A stretch of 64,000 nucleotides of DNA from CAVUPF01 sp963743285 (GCA_963743285.1 CAVUPF010000006.1:1-64000), one strand, 5' to 3'. Positions 1 through 8,510 are shown, counted from the first letter of the stretch. Numbers and translations: made by a program. Notes: generated by a model not told the origin, from the sequence alone.

Positions 1-1141
1 ACGGTGTCACCTACTGCCCGGAGGGCAGACATCCTCAAAGCGGCTGAAACGCTGGGCAAAGTCGAGCAGGCCGATCCGAGCTGTCCGGCGAGTTCTGAAA
101 TCGGCACCTCGAACGTCGCCGCTGGACCTGGCTCACATCCCTTCCACGCGGTCGGCAAGATCTACATGGCGGGTCCCTTCCAGGGCGCCCAGCTCAGCCT
201 GGTTGCGATCACCCCGGCGATCGCCGGACCCTATGACTACGGCACCGTCGTCGTCCGCGTCGCCCTCCACATCGACCCCACCGACGCCCACGTTATCGCC
301 GACTCAGAAACCGTGCCGGAGATCATCGGCGGGATCCCGATCCGGATGCGCGAAATCCAGGTCAATATCGACCGCGAAAACTTCATGATCAACCCGACCA
401 ACTGCTCGCGCCTTCCAGTCGTCTCGGAAGGGGTCGGCGACCAGGGCACCGCGGTCGCCTTCAGCTCCCCGTTCCACGCGGTCAACTGCTCCGCTCTCGA
501 CTTCACCCCGAAGCTAACGATCGCCCAGCTCGGCGGCCGCAAAGTCGACCGCCCGCGGCAAGCAGCCGAGCCTTCAGTTCAACCTCAATACCACCCTCGG
601 CGACTCCAACCTCAAATCGGTAGCCGTAACTCTGCCGAGAGCTTTTGAGATCGACCAGGAACACCTCGGCGACCTCTGCGACAAGACCGAACTGAATGCC
701 GATCAGTGCAAGGGCAAAGCGGCGATCGGCACGGTGATCGACGAAACCCCGCTGCTTGAACCTCCGCTGCAAGGCAACGCCTACGCGGTCACCGGCCTCG
801 GCGGCGGCGTCCTGCCCCACGTCGTCTTCATCCTCGGCGGCCAGGTGACGGTGATGCCCCAGGGCGAATCGGTCACGATCAACAACGGTGAGCTGAAAAC
901 GACGATCCCGGTGATCCCCGACGTGCCGATCGGCCACTTCCGCCTCAGCCTCTACGGCGGCCATCTGGGCTACCTCTCAAACACCCAGAGCCTCTGCTCC
1001 TCGCCGGTCACCTCGACTGTAGAAATCGAGGGACAAAACGGCAAGAGCCTTGACCAACGGGTGAAGGCGAAGACCGCCTGCAAGGCCAAGCACAAGCCAA
1101 AGCGCCACAAGGCCAAGCGCCACCAGCGCGCCCGGCCCTGA
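1..1141 (+). pseudogene. Frameshifted, 5'-truncated secreted-type protein
   Basis: The frame is already open at the window edge (first GTG at 4). It reads a protein type I associate with soil Thermoleophilia: PSCPASSEIGT near the visible start, then ITPAIAGPYDYGTVVVR and LDFTPKLTIAQLGG up to about 540. Right after the codons for GGRK the homologous text moves to the next frame (STARGKQPSLQFNLNTTLG from 545, then CDKTELNADQCKG and PLLEPPLQGNAYAV) and runs to the stop at 1141. One extra base therefore lies near 541-545. The C-terminus is a basic tail (KHKPKRHKAKRHQRARP), common on secreted proteins of this lineage. The molecular function is unknown. The shift may be a real mutation or an assembly error; repaired, the two halves make one continuous protein. 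Confidence 0.75.
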
Positions 1142-1224
1142 GCACCCAGGCGAGAGGCAGCGAGACTTTGACTCAGCAGAAGGGTTTCTAAAATCAGCGG
1201 TGTCTCGAAAGGGGTTATGAGGAG

Positions 1225-1866
1225 ATGAGCAGCAAAGACAAGCGGCGGATTCCGATGCCCTCAGCGGCAATGGCGGTAGCGATCACCGCCCTAATCGTCG
1301 CCCTGAGCGGCTCCGCCTACGCGGCCCTCCAGGTCCCCCCCAACAGCGTCGGCGCCCGCCAGCTGAAGGCCAAGGCGGTGACCGGCGGCAAGATCGCCAA
1401 CGGAGCCGTAAGTGGCGGCAAGATCGCCGAAGAAACGATCACCGGCGCCAACATCAAACTCTCCGAGCTCGGCACCGTCCCCCAGGCGGCAAACGCCACC
1501 AACGCCGCCAACGCCAGCGCCGTCAACGGCCATTCCGCCTCCTGTCCCGCAGCGACCACCCTGATCAGGGGCCTTTGCTATGACACCCACTCAAACCCGG
1601 TCGCCAACAACCTCGAAGAAGCAGCCGAAGCCTGCGCAGCAAAGGGCGGCTACCTGCCGACCCCGATGCAGCTCTACTCGACCCGAGACGTCCTTTACCT
1701 GGGCACCGGCACCGAACCCTCCCAGCACCAATACACCGACGACCTCTACTCCAACACGACCGGCGGCTCCTACCGGACGATCATCGTCGACGGGGTCGGA
1801 TCGCCCGAGGAATACGAACCGACCCAGCCCTCCGCCTACTACTGCGTCTACCCCTTGGTGCGCTAG
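1225..1866 (+). CDS. Surface protein with stalk repeats and Cys-rich C-terminal domain
   Basis: The 213-residue product starts at ATG 1225, with AAAGGGG about 10 bases upstream. A hydrophobic signal or anchor spans residues 15-34 and ends in SGSAYAA. Residues 36-75 are short repeats (PPNSVGARQLK, AVTGGKIANGAV, SGGKIAEETITGANI) that in Thermoleophilia form a stalk between the signal and a distal domain. The C-terminal half carries Cys in SCPAA, GLCYDTH, EACAAKGGYLP and YYCVYPL, with aromatic residues. This pattern resembles degenerate C-type-lectin-like folds, but no ligand can be named. It is the first gene of a same-strand run; the next start is 9 bases after its stop. Export is inferred from the signal. 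Confidence 0.8.
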   Translation: MSSKDKRRIPMPSAAMAVAITALIVALSGSAYAALQVPPNSVGARQLKAKAVTGGKIANGAVSGGKIAEETITGANIKLSELGTVPQAANATNAANASAVNGHSASCPAATTLIRGLCYDTHSNPVANNLEEAAEACAAKGGYLPTPMQLYSTRDVLYLGTGTEPSQHQYTDDLYSNTTGGSYRTIIVDGVGSPEEYEPTQPSAYYCVYPLVR

Positions 1867-1875
1867 GTTTTAGCC

Positions 1876-2670
1876 GTGGGGCAGGGGAAGAACAAGAAGA
1901 GCGCTCTGGCGATCGGCGCCGCGATCCTCGCGACGCTGGTCTGCGCTTCCCTCGCCCAGGCCAGCCTCTCCCAGAAGGGCGTCCTTCAGGTCTCCTTCGA
2001 AGGCGGCATCCGCCCCTCGACCCTGCCCCGCACCGACCCCGCCCCGGTCACGGTCGAAATGAGCGGCTCGATCAAAACCACCAACAAATCGGTCCCGCCG
2101 CGCCTAAACCGGATCTCCCTCGACATCAACTCCCACGGAGTGCTCTCCGCCAAGGGCCTGCCGACCTGCAACCTGGCCCAGATCTCGACCGGGACTGGGG
2201 CCTCGGCCCGCTCGGCCTGCGGGAGGGCCCTGATCGGCCACGGCAACGTCACCTCAAGAATCGCCTTCCCGAGCCAGGAACCCTTCCTCTCGATCGGCGG
2301 CATGGAGGCCTTCAACGGCCAAGTCCATGGCCACCCGGCGATCTTCGCCCAGGTCTCCAGCCAAAAACCGCTCTCGCTGACCTACGTGATCGTCTTCGAA
2401 GTCAAGAAGACCCACGGCCGCTACGGCACCGCCCTCATAGCCACCCTGCCGCCGATAGCATCGGGCTACGGGGAGATCTCAAGCTTCTACATGACCCTGG
2501 GCAGCAAGTTCACCTCCCACGGCCATAGCGAGAGCTACGCATCGGCCAACTGCCCCGCCCCGAAGGGGGTCTCGACGGTCGGCTTCGACCTCGCCAAGGC
2601 GACCTATGAATTCGAAGGCGGGGTCACGATGGAAAACGAACTCAACAAGACCTGCAAGGCAAAGGGGTAG
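1876..2670 (+). CDS. Secreted protein of unknown function, paralog A
   Basis: GTG start at 1876, 9 bases after the previous stop; 264 residues. The signal peptide covers about residues 9-30 (AIGAAILATLVCASLAQA). The mature part has FEGGIRPSTLPRTDPAPV, a central PTCNLAQ...SACGRALIGHG with two Cys, then EPFLSIGGMEAFNG and a final Cys near the end (NKTCKAKG). The same order of motifs appears in the next gene (2678-3451) and at 7572-8354, so the window holds three paralogs. The regular hydrophobic/polar alternation suggests a beta-rich extracellular domain. No catalytic motif was recognised. Glu is mostly coded GAA, unlike most neighbours. Confidence 0.85.
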   Translation: MGQGKNKKSALAIGAAILATLVCASLAQASLSQKGVLQVSFEGGIRPSTLPRTDPAPVTVEMSGSIKTTNKSVPPRLNRISLDINSHGVLSAKGLPTCNLAQISTGTGASARSACGRALIGHGNVTSRIAFPSQEPFLSIGGMEAFNGQVHGHPAIFAQVSSQKPLSLTYVIVFEVKKTHGRYGTALIATLPPIASGYGEISSFYMTLGSKFTSHGHSESYASANCPAPKGVSTVGFDLAKATYEFEGGVTMENELNKTCKAKG

Positions 2671-2677
2671 CGAAGCG

Positions 2678-3451
2678 ATGAAGATCAAGCTGAAGAGCAA
2701 CAGGGCAAAGGCGATCTTCGGCCTGATCGGCCTGCTCGCCTTAAGCGCCACCGCCACCGCGATGGCCGAAAAGGTCCAGGCCGGCAACGTGATCATCGAA
2801 ATCGAAGGCGGCATCACCCCGACCAAGCTCTCCAAGAAGACCCCGACCCCGATCACCCTGAAGATCTCCGGCGCGGTCAAGGACACCGAAGGCACCCGCC
2901 CCCCCGCCCTAAAGACCCTCGACCTCGAATTCGACAAGCACGGGATGATCAACACCAAGGGCCTCGCCACCTGCAACCCCTCAAAGCTCCAGGCCACCAC
3001 AACCGCCGCCGCAGAGAAAGCCTGCGGCAAGGAGCTGGTCGGCAAAGGCACCGTGAGCGCCGAGATCAAGCTCCCCGAAGAGGAACCCTTCTCTGCCGGC
3101 GGACCGCTTTTGATCTTCAACGGCCCCCCCCAGGGCGGGAAGCCGGTCTTGGTCATGCAGGTCTACGCCCACGTCCCCGCCGCGACCACCTTCGTCACCG
3201 AGGGGGTGATCGGCAAGGGCCACGGGATCTACGGCACCTCGACCCTGATCCAGATCCCGACGATCGTCGCCGGGCAGGGCTCGCTGACCTCCTTCTCGGC
3301 CACCCTCCACAAGACCTGGAACTACAAGGGCAAGAAGCAGAGCCTGCTCTACGCCACCTGCCCCGACGGGCACCTCTCCGCCCACGGCGCCTTCACCTTC
3401 GTCGAAGGCACCTCGATCTCGGGCAACCTGGTCAAACCGTGCAAGAGCTGA
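2678..3451 (+). CDS. Secreted protein of unknown function, paralog B
   Basis: The frame is open upstream, but ATG 2678 is the natural start: it lies 7 bases after the previous stop, has AAAGGGG at 2661-2667, and is followed by a basic n-region (MKIKLKSNRAK) and a signal core ending near TAMAEK. The product is 257 residues. It shares with paralog A the motifs IEGGITPTKLSKKTPTP, LATCNPSKL, EKACGKELVGKGTVSAEI, EEEPFSAGGPLLIFNG and a C-terminal Cys (VKPCKS). The tandem order and tiny gap indicate local duplication and co-transcription. No enzyme motif is visible. Function unknown; secretion is inferred. Confidence 0.85.
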   Translation: MKIKLKSNRAKAIFGLIGLLALSATATAMAEKVQAGNVIIEIEGGITPTKLSKKTPTPITLKISGAVKDTEGTRPPALKTLDLEFDKHGMINTKGLATCNPSKLQATTTAAAEKACGKELVGKGTVSAEIKLPEEEPFSAGGPLLIFNGPPQGGKPVLVMQVYAHVPAATTFVTEGVIGKGHGIYGTSTLIQIPTIVAGQGSLTSFSATLHKTWNYKGKKQSLLYATCPDGHLSAHGAFTFVEGTSISGNLVKPCKS

Positions 3452-3470
3452 GCTCCAAAGAGAGAAGACC

Positions 3471-3950
3471 ATGAAGACCAAGACCCTGATCATCGCCCTG
3501 ACCGCCGCGGCCTTCCTGGCCCTCGCCTCGCTCGCCTACGCCGAAGTTAGCCGCGAAGAATACGTCGCCAAGGTCGAACCGATCTGCGAAAAGAACAGCA
3601 AGGCCAACGAAAAGACCCTCCACAACGTCAAAGCGGAGGTCAAGCAGGGCAAGCTGAAGCCGGCATCTGTCGCCTTCACCAAGGCCGCCAAGGCGCTGAA
3701 GAGCACCCACGCAGAACTGGAAGCGGTTACGCCCCCCGAAGCCGATCAGGCAACGATCACCAAGTGGCTCTCCCAGATCAAGACCGAGGTCGGCTACTTC
3801 GAAGCGGTCGCCAAGAAGCTCAAGCAAGGCAACAAGAACGCCGCCGAGAAGATGGTGATCAAGCTGACCCACAACGTCGAAGCGGCCAACGACACCGTGC
3901 TCGGCTTCGACTTTCACTTCTGCAAGGCCAATACGGCGAAGTTCACGTAG
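3471..3950 (+). CDS. Small secreted helical protein
   Basis: The 159-residue product starts at ATG 3471, 19 bases after the previous stop, with AGAGAAG upstream. Residues 1-24 are a signal peptide ending AYAEV. The mature region is Lys/Glu/Ala-rich, has only two Cys (EPICEKN and FHFCKAN), and reads as a helical bundle. The C-terminus FDFHFCKANTAKFT recurs almost exactly as a gene remnant at 5276-5323, so another copy of this gene once existed downstream. It is the last gene of the 1225-3950 run. Function unknown. GAA dominates over GAG as Glu codon. Confidence 0.8.
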   Translation: MKTKTLIIALTAAAFLALASLAYAEVSREEYVAKVEPICEKNSKANEKTLHNVKAEVKQGKLKPASVAFTKAAKALKSTHAELEAVTPPEADQATITKWLSQIKTEVGYFEAVAKKLKQGNKNAAEKMVIKLTHNVEAANDTVLGFDFHFCKANTAKFT

Positions 3951-3998
3951 GCAGGGGAGGGCTTCGCTCCGGTTGGAGACATGGCGCCGAGGAGGTGT

Positions 3999-4415
3999 CT
4001 ATTTGCGCGTTTGGTCGCTGTTGGCGTAAATCCGGAAGCCATCCAGGCGCTTGTGAGGAAACGATCGGTAGAGCTGCTGGCCACCTTTGGTCGCCAGTAG
4101 ATCAATACGCAGAGCACCCGACCATGCCAGCGTCTCGGCGACCAGACGCCTGCCGATGCCCCTGCCGCGCGCCTCGGGCGCGACGAGGAGCCTGACCAGG
4201 TACGCCTGGATCTCGCCATCCGTGAGCGCCTGCGCGAAGCCCGCGACTTCGTCGTCGATGAGGGCGACTAGGGTAGTCGCCCCGGGCGCGACGAGAGCCC
4301 GTGCTGTCCGCTCACGGTCCTCGCTCAGCGTCCTCCAGCCCTCGGCTCGGAACAGCGCGAGGACACCGTCAAGGTGTGACTCGGGATCAAAACGCGACGA
4401 GTTCCATCCGCCGAT
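3999..4415 (-). CDS. GNAT-family N-acetyltransferase, no canonical start codon
   Basis: On the minus strand, the frame ending at 3999 encodes a compact GNAT acetyltransferase. It reads GGWNSSRFDPESHLDG, then VALIDDEVAGFAQALTDGEI, then LLVAPEARGRGIGRRLVAE, which contains the acetyl-CoA-binding R/Q-x-x-G-x-G/A signature. It ends LYRSFPHKRLDGFRIYA plus a short tail. Family-like sequence begins at an ATC codon (4413-4415). No ATG, GTG or TTG occurs in frame between there and the upstream stop at 4608. The gene therefore uses a rare start, has lost its start, or is frameshifted upstream. Substrate unknown. It converges on the 3471-3950 gene. Confidence 0.6.
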   Translation of the reverse strand: MGGWNSSRFDPESHLDGVLALFRAEGWRTLSEDRERTARALVAPGATTLVALIDDEVAGFAQALTDGEIQAYLVRLLVAPEARGRGIGRRLVAETLAWSGALRIDLLATKGGQQLYRSFPHKRLDGFRIYANSDQTRK

Positions 4416-4669
4416 TTTCCCAGGCGCTAACTCGTCCGGGTCCGGCCTGGGCCACGCTTGCGATCTCGTGCGAAGTATCGGCTTGCTCGCGTAGCTCCTG
4501 CACCCGCGCGAGAAGTACGGGACCGATTGCGAATCATGGTCGCGCTGGGCGAACAGCTCCCCCAGCGCGGCGAGTAACTCCCACAGCTGTTGGAGGTCGT
4601 CGCCGAATTACAAACCAAGAGTGCCTGGCGCGGGAACAGATCTCCACGCTGTTGGCCCAGGTGTCCTGA

Positions 4670-5062
4670 TTAAGCGCCGAGCAGCTTTTCCTTGGCGCGG
4701 TCGAACTCCTCGGCGGAGATCGCGCCCTTCTCCTTCAGGTCGTTGAGCTTGTGCAGTTCATCTGCAGGTGAGCTGTGGGCCTGCTGTTGGATGTAGGCAT
4801 CCATGTGGTGTTTGGCCTCGGCCTGGGCCTTCAGCGCTCGATCGCGCATGCCGCTGCCGCGTGCGATCAGATAGATCAGCGCCCCCAGGAACGGGATGAA
4901 GACCAGTAAGAGGATCCACAGCGCCTTCGCCCAGCCCGACATCTCGTGATCGCGGAAGAGGTCGCCGATGATCGTGAACAGGATCCAGATCCAAATCACG
5001 AAGAAAAAGATCTCCACGACCAAGAGGAGCGCGTCTCCGAAGCTGATGTTTGCGAGGGGCAA
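4670..5062 (-). CDS. Membrane protein with PLDc_N-like and SHOCT domains
   Basis: The frame is open further upstream, but the TTG at 5060-5062 has AAAGGA 7 bases before it and begins the recognisable protein (130 residues, L-PLANISFGDALLLV). Two transmembrane helices follow (IFFFVIWIWILFTIIGDL and ALWILLLVFIPFLGALIYL), the arrangement of phospholipase-D-nuclease N-terminal membrane domains. A polar linker leads to a C-terminal SHOCT motif (ADELHKLNDLKEKGAISAEE, then FDRAKEKLL). SHOCT modules are short oligomerisation domains. The protein probably sits in the membrane with the SHOCT end in the cytoplasm. Role unknown. Confidence 0.8.
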   Translation of the reverse strand: MPLANISFGDALLLVVEIFFFVIWIWILFTIIGDLFRDHEMSGWAKALWILLLVFIPFLGALIYLIARGSGMRDRALKAQAEAKHHMDAYIQQQAHSSPADELHKLNDLKEKGAISAEEFDRAKEKLLGA

Positions 5063-5275
5063 GGAGCGATCCTTTCGATTGGTGGCCCGCGCCAGATGCA
5101 GGGGCCGCGCATTTGAAGTGCAGTTCATCCTCGACGGGCGCAGGCAGCCTGTCAAGGCGGCCTTCGCAGTTCGACGCTCCTGGCCCTACAGATGTCCGAG
5201 TGCGCGCGATCACGCAAACCTCCCCAGATCGATCACAGGAATTCCCCAGGTCTGCGCACCAGCGCCGCCTCCGCC

Positions 5276-5323
5276 GCTTTTGACTTTCGCTACTGCAAGG
5301 CGAATACTGCGACGTTCACGTAG
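5276..5323 (+). pseudogene. C-terminal remnant of the 3471-type secreted gene
   Basis: The bases read AFDFRYCKANTATFT followed by TAG. This matches the last 15 codons of the gene at 3471-3950 (GFDFHFCKANTAKFT). Similarity continues a few bases past the stop (TAGG, then GGGCTTC). No matching upstream part was found, so this is the tail of a deleted copy, now lying just before the lipoprotein gene at 5341. Confidence 0.7.
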
Positions 5324-5340
5324 GGAAGGGCTTCTCTGAC

Positions 5341-5985
5341 ATGCATAAGTCCCTTACAGCCCTCGCCACTGCCGCAGCCTTGGCGCTCGCGATCAGTGGC
5401 TGCGGCTCTGCCTCCTCGAGCACGACTGCGAGCCAGGGCACCGAAGCCGCCACCGCGACCGCCGCCACCCCCACATCGGCCCCGACGATCGCCACCACCA
5501 CCCAGGGAGCTGCACGGAGCAGTCAGGGCTCCTCCCGAGAAGCGCAAGGCTCCTCCCAAACGCCCGAAAGCAGCTTTATGACCTACGGCTCCGCCGCCTC
5601 CTCCGCCCAGAAGGCGGCGCTCGCCGCCGCCGCGCACTCCTTCTTCGCCGCGATGGCTGCCTCCGATTACGCCAAGATCTGCACCGGCCTGCAGAGCTCC
5701 AACCGCGAGCAGCTCGAGAGCTTCCTCAAAGCCAAACACCAGCGTGGCGACTGTCCGACCGTCCTGAAGAACCTGATCCCCGCCTCGGAGGCCGCGGTCG
5801 CCCGCAAGGTCGCCACGGGCGCCGTCACTGCGGTGCGGGTCAAGGGCGACACCGCGTTCGTCATCTTCCGGCCAAAGGGCGGGCGGTCCAGCTACTTGGT
5901 GCTGCGCCGCAAGTTCGGTGCCTGGAGAGCGCTCAGCCTCGCTCCGGAGACGCCACCCAGCCGCCTTGCCAGGTTGGGCAAATGA
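5341..5985 (+). CDS. Putative lipoprotein
   Basis: ATG 5341 starts a 214-residue protein with a lipoprotein signal: MHKSLTALATAAALALAISG, then Cys21, which fits the lipobox. A long Ser/Thr/Ala/Gln linker (residues 23-75) follows. The C-terminal domain (about 85-214) contains FFAAMAASDYAKICTGL, DCPTVLKNL and VKGDTAFVIFRPKGG, a pattern seen in NTF2-like or lumazine-fold domains of actinobacterial lipoproteins. The product is likely lipid-anchored on the outer face of the membrane. No catalytic residues can be named. Confidence 0.75.
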   Translation: MHKSLTALATAAALALAISGCGSASSSTTASQGTEAATATAATPTSAPTIATTTQGAARSSQGSSREAQGSSQTPESSFMTYGSAASSAQKAALAAAAHSFFAAMAASDYAKICTGLQSSNREQLESFLKAKHQRGDCPTVLKNLIPASEAAVARKVATGAVTAVRVKGDTAFVIFRPKGGRSSYLVLRRKFGAWRALSLAPETPPSRLARLGK

Positions 5986-6092
5986 GACACCCGCGGTTCC
6001 CGTGACACCCTCACCTTCGCCGGGGGTTCTCACCGCCTGCGACCCCTCCACCCTTGACGATCGGGAGTCCAACCAGCGAGGATGCGTGTCCC

Positions 6093-6344
6093 ATGACCAC
6101 GTTCCAGCTAGACATCGATACAGAGCTCACTCGAAGGCAGCGTCGGCGACTTCAGCTGGCGGCATTCCGATGGCGAATGCAAATGGATTCCAAGAAGATC
6201 GAAGCGCCGTGGAGGTACGACTGGGGTGTGCAATACGCCTGCGATGCTGCCAGTGAGGCAGAGGCCAGGGCACGCGTCATAGAAGCACTAGGCGAAGACC
6301 TAGGCGACCGTCTCATCGTGACGCGCAGGCCATCGGACTCCTGA
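6093..6344 (+). CDS. Small hypothetical protein
   Basis: The frame can be read from a TTG at 6054, but ATG 6093 (MTTFQLDIDTELTRRQRRR) looks more natural and gives 83 residues. The product is charged and soluble, with RWRMQMDSKKIEAPWRYDWG and a C-terminal EAEARARVIEALGEDLGD helix. I do not recognise the family. It stands alone between the lipoprotein gene and a convergent gene. Confidence 0.5.
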   Translation: MTTFQLDIDTELTRRQRRRLQLAAFRWRMQMDSKKIEAPWRYDWGVQYACDAASEAEARARVIEALGEDLGDRLIVTRRPSDS

Positions 6345-6545
6345 AAGACCGTCGTTGCACCGCTGGCGATCCAGCCTTCCCGGCTGTCGAGTTCGAAACT
6401 TCAAGACCAAAGCGGCTCCGTGCTCACCGCACTTTGTACTTTCCGCCCGCTCATAAGCGCCAGGGGAACGCGACACCCTTCGCCTATCGTCGAAACTTCG
6501 TTCGCCGCGCGCCGGGGGAGGGGAGGGCCGCCGCCGGCTCGCTCA

Positions 6546-7172
6546 TCAGAGGCGGTCTTCGTAGCGCCAGTGCCTGCCGCCGTCGCTCGAGACGTACACC
6601 CAGGTGACGGCCGTCGAGCTGCGGTCGCTGACGGCCTCGATGAAAGCGACCAGACGCCCGCCGTTGTCGACTACCGCCAGCGACCCTCCTCCGAAGGAGG
6701 ACCGCCACCAATGCTTGCCGCCGTCGTTGGTCGTGTCGACTACTTCACCGCATCCGTCGGCGAAGTAAATGCGCTGGTTCACGGCGCCGACTTCACATAC
6801 GGCAAGCGGCCCCTGGGCCGCGTCGAGATGCAGGGCGGGACCGCTCACCCGCCATGTCTTGCCGGCGTCGTCGGTCGCAGCCGGATACTGGGCTTGGCCG
6901 ATGCTCGCAAGCGCGAACCCATGGAGGGGATCGACGAACACGCGATGACCTAGCTCGCGGGCGCCGACGGCACTGTCCGGCCTCAGGGTTCCGGGAACGC
7001 GGGCGATCGGCCGAGCGGTGATTGTGCGAGCAGGCGACGGGAATTCGGAAGTCATGGCCGCTCTCGCCGATCGCCCCGAGGCCGTTGTAGCCCCAGCAGC
7101 CCCGAGCACGATCGTCGCCAAGACGACTGTTGCCAGCCTCGCGAGCCGATTAGATGCCACGAGCACCTGCAT
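6546..7172 (-). CDS. Secreted BNR/Asp-box repeat protein
   Basis: ATG at 7170-7172 is chosen over an upstream start because AGAGGGG lies 8 bases before it and a signal peptide follows directly (VATIVLGAAGATTASGRSA region). The 208-residue product has three Asp-box-like turns: ATDDAGKTW, TTNDGGKHW and SSDGGRHW. These occur in sialidase, YCF48 and other beta-propeller proteins. The chain is too short for a full six- or seven-blade propeller, so it is a partial propeller or an oligomer. Two Cys (VCEVGAV, FADGCGEV) may form a disulfide. It is likely extracytoplasmic, role unknown. Confidence 0.75.
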   Translation of the reverse strand: MQVLVASNRLARLATVVLATIVLGAAGATTASGRSARAAMTSEFPSPARTITARPIARVPGTLRPDSAVGARELGHRVFVDPLHGFALASIGQAQYPAATDDAGKTWRVSGPALHLDAAQGPLAVCEVGAVNQRIYFADGCGEVVDTTNDGGKHWWRSSFGGGSLAVVDNGGRLVAFIEAVSDRSSTAVTWVYVSSDGGRHWRYEDRL

Positions 7173-7436
7173 TTCACGAACCCCTCTTTGAACTAGCGGT
7201 AAGTGAGCCCAAGATACTTGTTCGGGAGGAGCATGCCGAAGATCGTATTCTCGAAGACCTCGAGAGGGTCGTGAGGCTCGGCTCAACTGATCACCAGCAG
7301 GTGCGGGCACTCGACGCAATGTGGCGGTGAGAGGAAGGCCCCAGGCTCGCTCACCCAAAACGTCTTGGACGCGCTACAGTCTGGGGACGTCATAGAGAAC
7401 GTGGCGTACCGGGAATCATCCTGAAAAGTCACTGAC

Positions 7437-7571
7437 ATGAGTCAAATCGCAAGGCGAGCCCTCGCCGCGATTCGCGACGGCAAGCTTGCCAACCAGACCA
7501 AGCCCGCTTGCGGGTTGGACCGCCCCAGCGCAAAGCCCCTGCAATTCTGGGAGACGAGGGCGGGGGACTAG
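7437..7571 (+). CDS. Possible short leader ORF
   Basis: A 44-codon frame begins ATG 7437 (MSQIARRALAAIRDGKLANQ) and its TAG at 7569-7571 directly abuts the ATG of the next gene. Codon use is GC-rich in the third position and the start of the peptide looks like an amphipathic helix. It could be a small coupled gene or chance. It sits in the roughly 400-base stretch between 7173 and 7571, which otherwise shows nothing clear. Confidence 0.25.
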   Translation: MSQIARRALAAIRDGKLANQTKPACGLDRPSAKPLQFWETRAGD

Positions 7572-8354
7572 ATGCGCCGGCGAACCTGGCTGGTGCCGGC
7601 CCTCGCCGCCCTGGCGATCGCGGCGCTGATCGCCGGCCCGGCCTTCGCCGAACGCTCCGAGAGCGGCGGCCTGATCGTCTTCCTAAACGGCGGCATCGCC
7701 CCCCGCCGGCTGCCCCGCCGCCACTCGGCCCCGGTGGCGGTCCGCCTGCAGGCGGGGATCCGCACCGCGGAGCGCATCCCACTGCCGCGGGTCAGGGCGA
7801 TCAGGCTGGAACTGGCCTGGAGGGGGGCGCTTGACACGCGTGGGCTGGCGGTCTGCCGCCAGGCAAAGCTGCGCAGTTTCGACAGCAGCCAGGCGATCGC
7901 GGCTTGCGGGCAGGCGCTGGTCGGACGGGGGCGCCTCTATGACCGGGTCTTCATCCCAGGGGAGGTTCCATTTGGCCTTCATGCTCGCCTGCTCGTCTTC
8001 AATGGCCGAACCAAGCAAGGACACACGGCGGTCTGGGTGCAGGCCTACAGCACGAGTCCGCCGGTCTCCTTCGTCTTGCCCTTCCACGTCCGCCACCAGC
8101 CCGGCCCCTTCCGCACCGTCTTGGTCAGCGTCGTGCCGCGCTCGGTCGGGCCCTGGCCCCACTTCGCCCACTTTCAGATCGTGGTCGGGCGCCGCTTTAG
8201 CTATCGCGGCCACGTCCACAGCTACATGAGCGCCTCCTGCCCGGTGCCGCCCCGCTTCAACGAGGGCTTCCTCTCCTTCGCCCGCGCCACCTTCAACCTC
8301 GCCGAAGGCAGCCCGGTTGCGGCAGAAGCCGTGCGCAGCTGCCGGGCGCGCTGA
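7572..8354 (+). CDS. Secreted protein of unknown function, paralog C
   Basis: The 260-residue product has a signal peptide (MRRRTWLVPALAALAIAALI, ending AFAE). It shares the plan of paralogs A and B (1876, 2678): LNGGIAPRRLPRRHSAPV, GLAVCRQAKL, AIAACGQALVGRGRL, EVPFGLHARLLVFNG and a C-terminal Cys (VRSCRAR). It is much more Arg-rich than A and B, which are Lys-rich, and uses GC-ending codons, so it has diverged in composition. A GC-rich perfect hairpin at 8486-8510 may end its transcript. Function unknown. Confidence 0.8.
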   Translation: MRRRTWLVPALAALAIAALIAGPAFAERSESGGLIVFLNGGIAPRRLPRRHSAPVAVRLQAGIRTAERIPLPRVRAIRLELAWRGALDTRGLAVCRQAKLRSFDSSQAIAACGQALVGRGRLYDRVFIPGEVPFGLHARLLVFNGRTKQGHTAVWVQAYSTSPPVSFVLPFHVRHQPGPFRTVLVSVVPRSVGPWPHFAHFQIVVGRRFSYRGHVHSYMSASCPVPPRFNEGFLSFARATFNLAEGSPVAAEAVRSCRAR

Positions 8355-8485
8355 GCCATGGACAGCGCGCTACCTCAAGACAATGACCGGCGCCGGCCCT
8401 CCCTGGGCCATCTCCGCAGCAGCTCGTCGCCAGCGCGATCAGCCTGGGAGCGGCGCTACTTGAGAGCGGAGCAGAAGCTGGCAGC

Positions 8486-8510
8486 GAGCCGGCCGGCTAG
8501 CGGCCGGCTC
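8486..8510 (+). terminator. Hairpin downstream of 7572-8354 gene
   Basis: GAGCCGGCCG (8486-8495) and CGGCCGGCTC (8501-8510) form a perfect 10-bp stem with a GCTAG loop. There is no T-run after it, as is common for actinobacterial hairpin terminators. It lies 132 bases after the stop codon. Confidence 0.5.

Noticed and set aside
203..964. Several overlapping open frames on both strands in the first kilobase
   Set aside because: They are low-complexity Arg/Pro/Ser or Ala/Val shadows of the frameshifted secreted gene; only the plus-strand frames with family motifs were kept.
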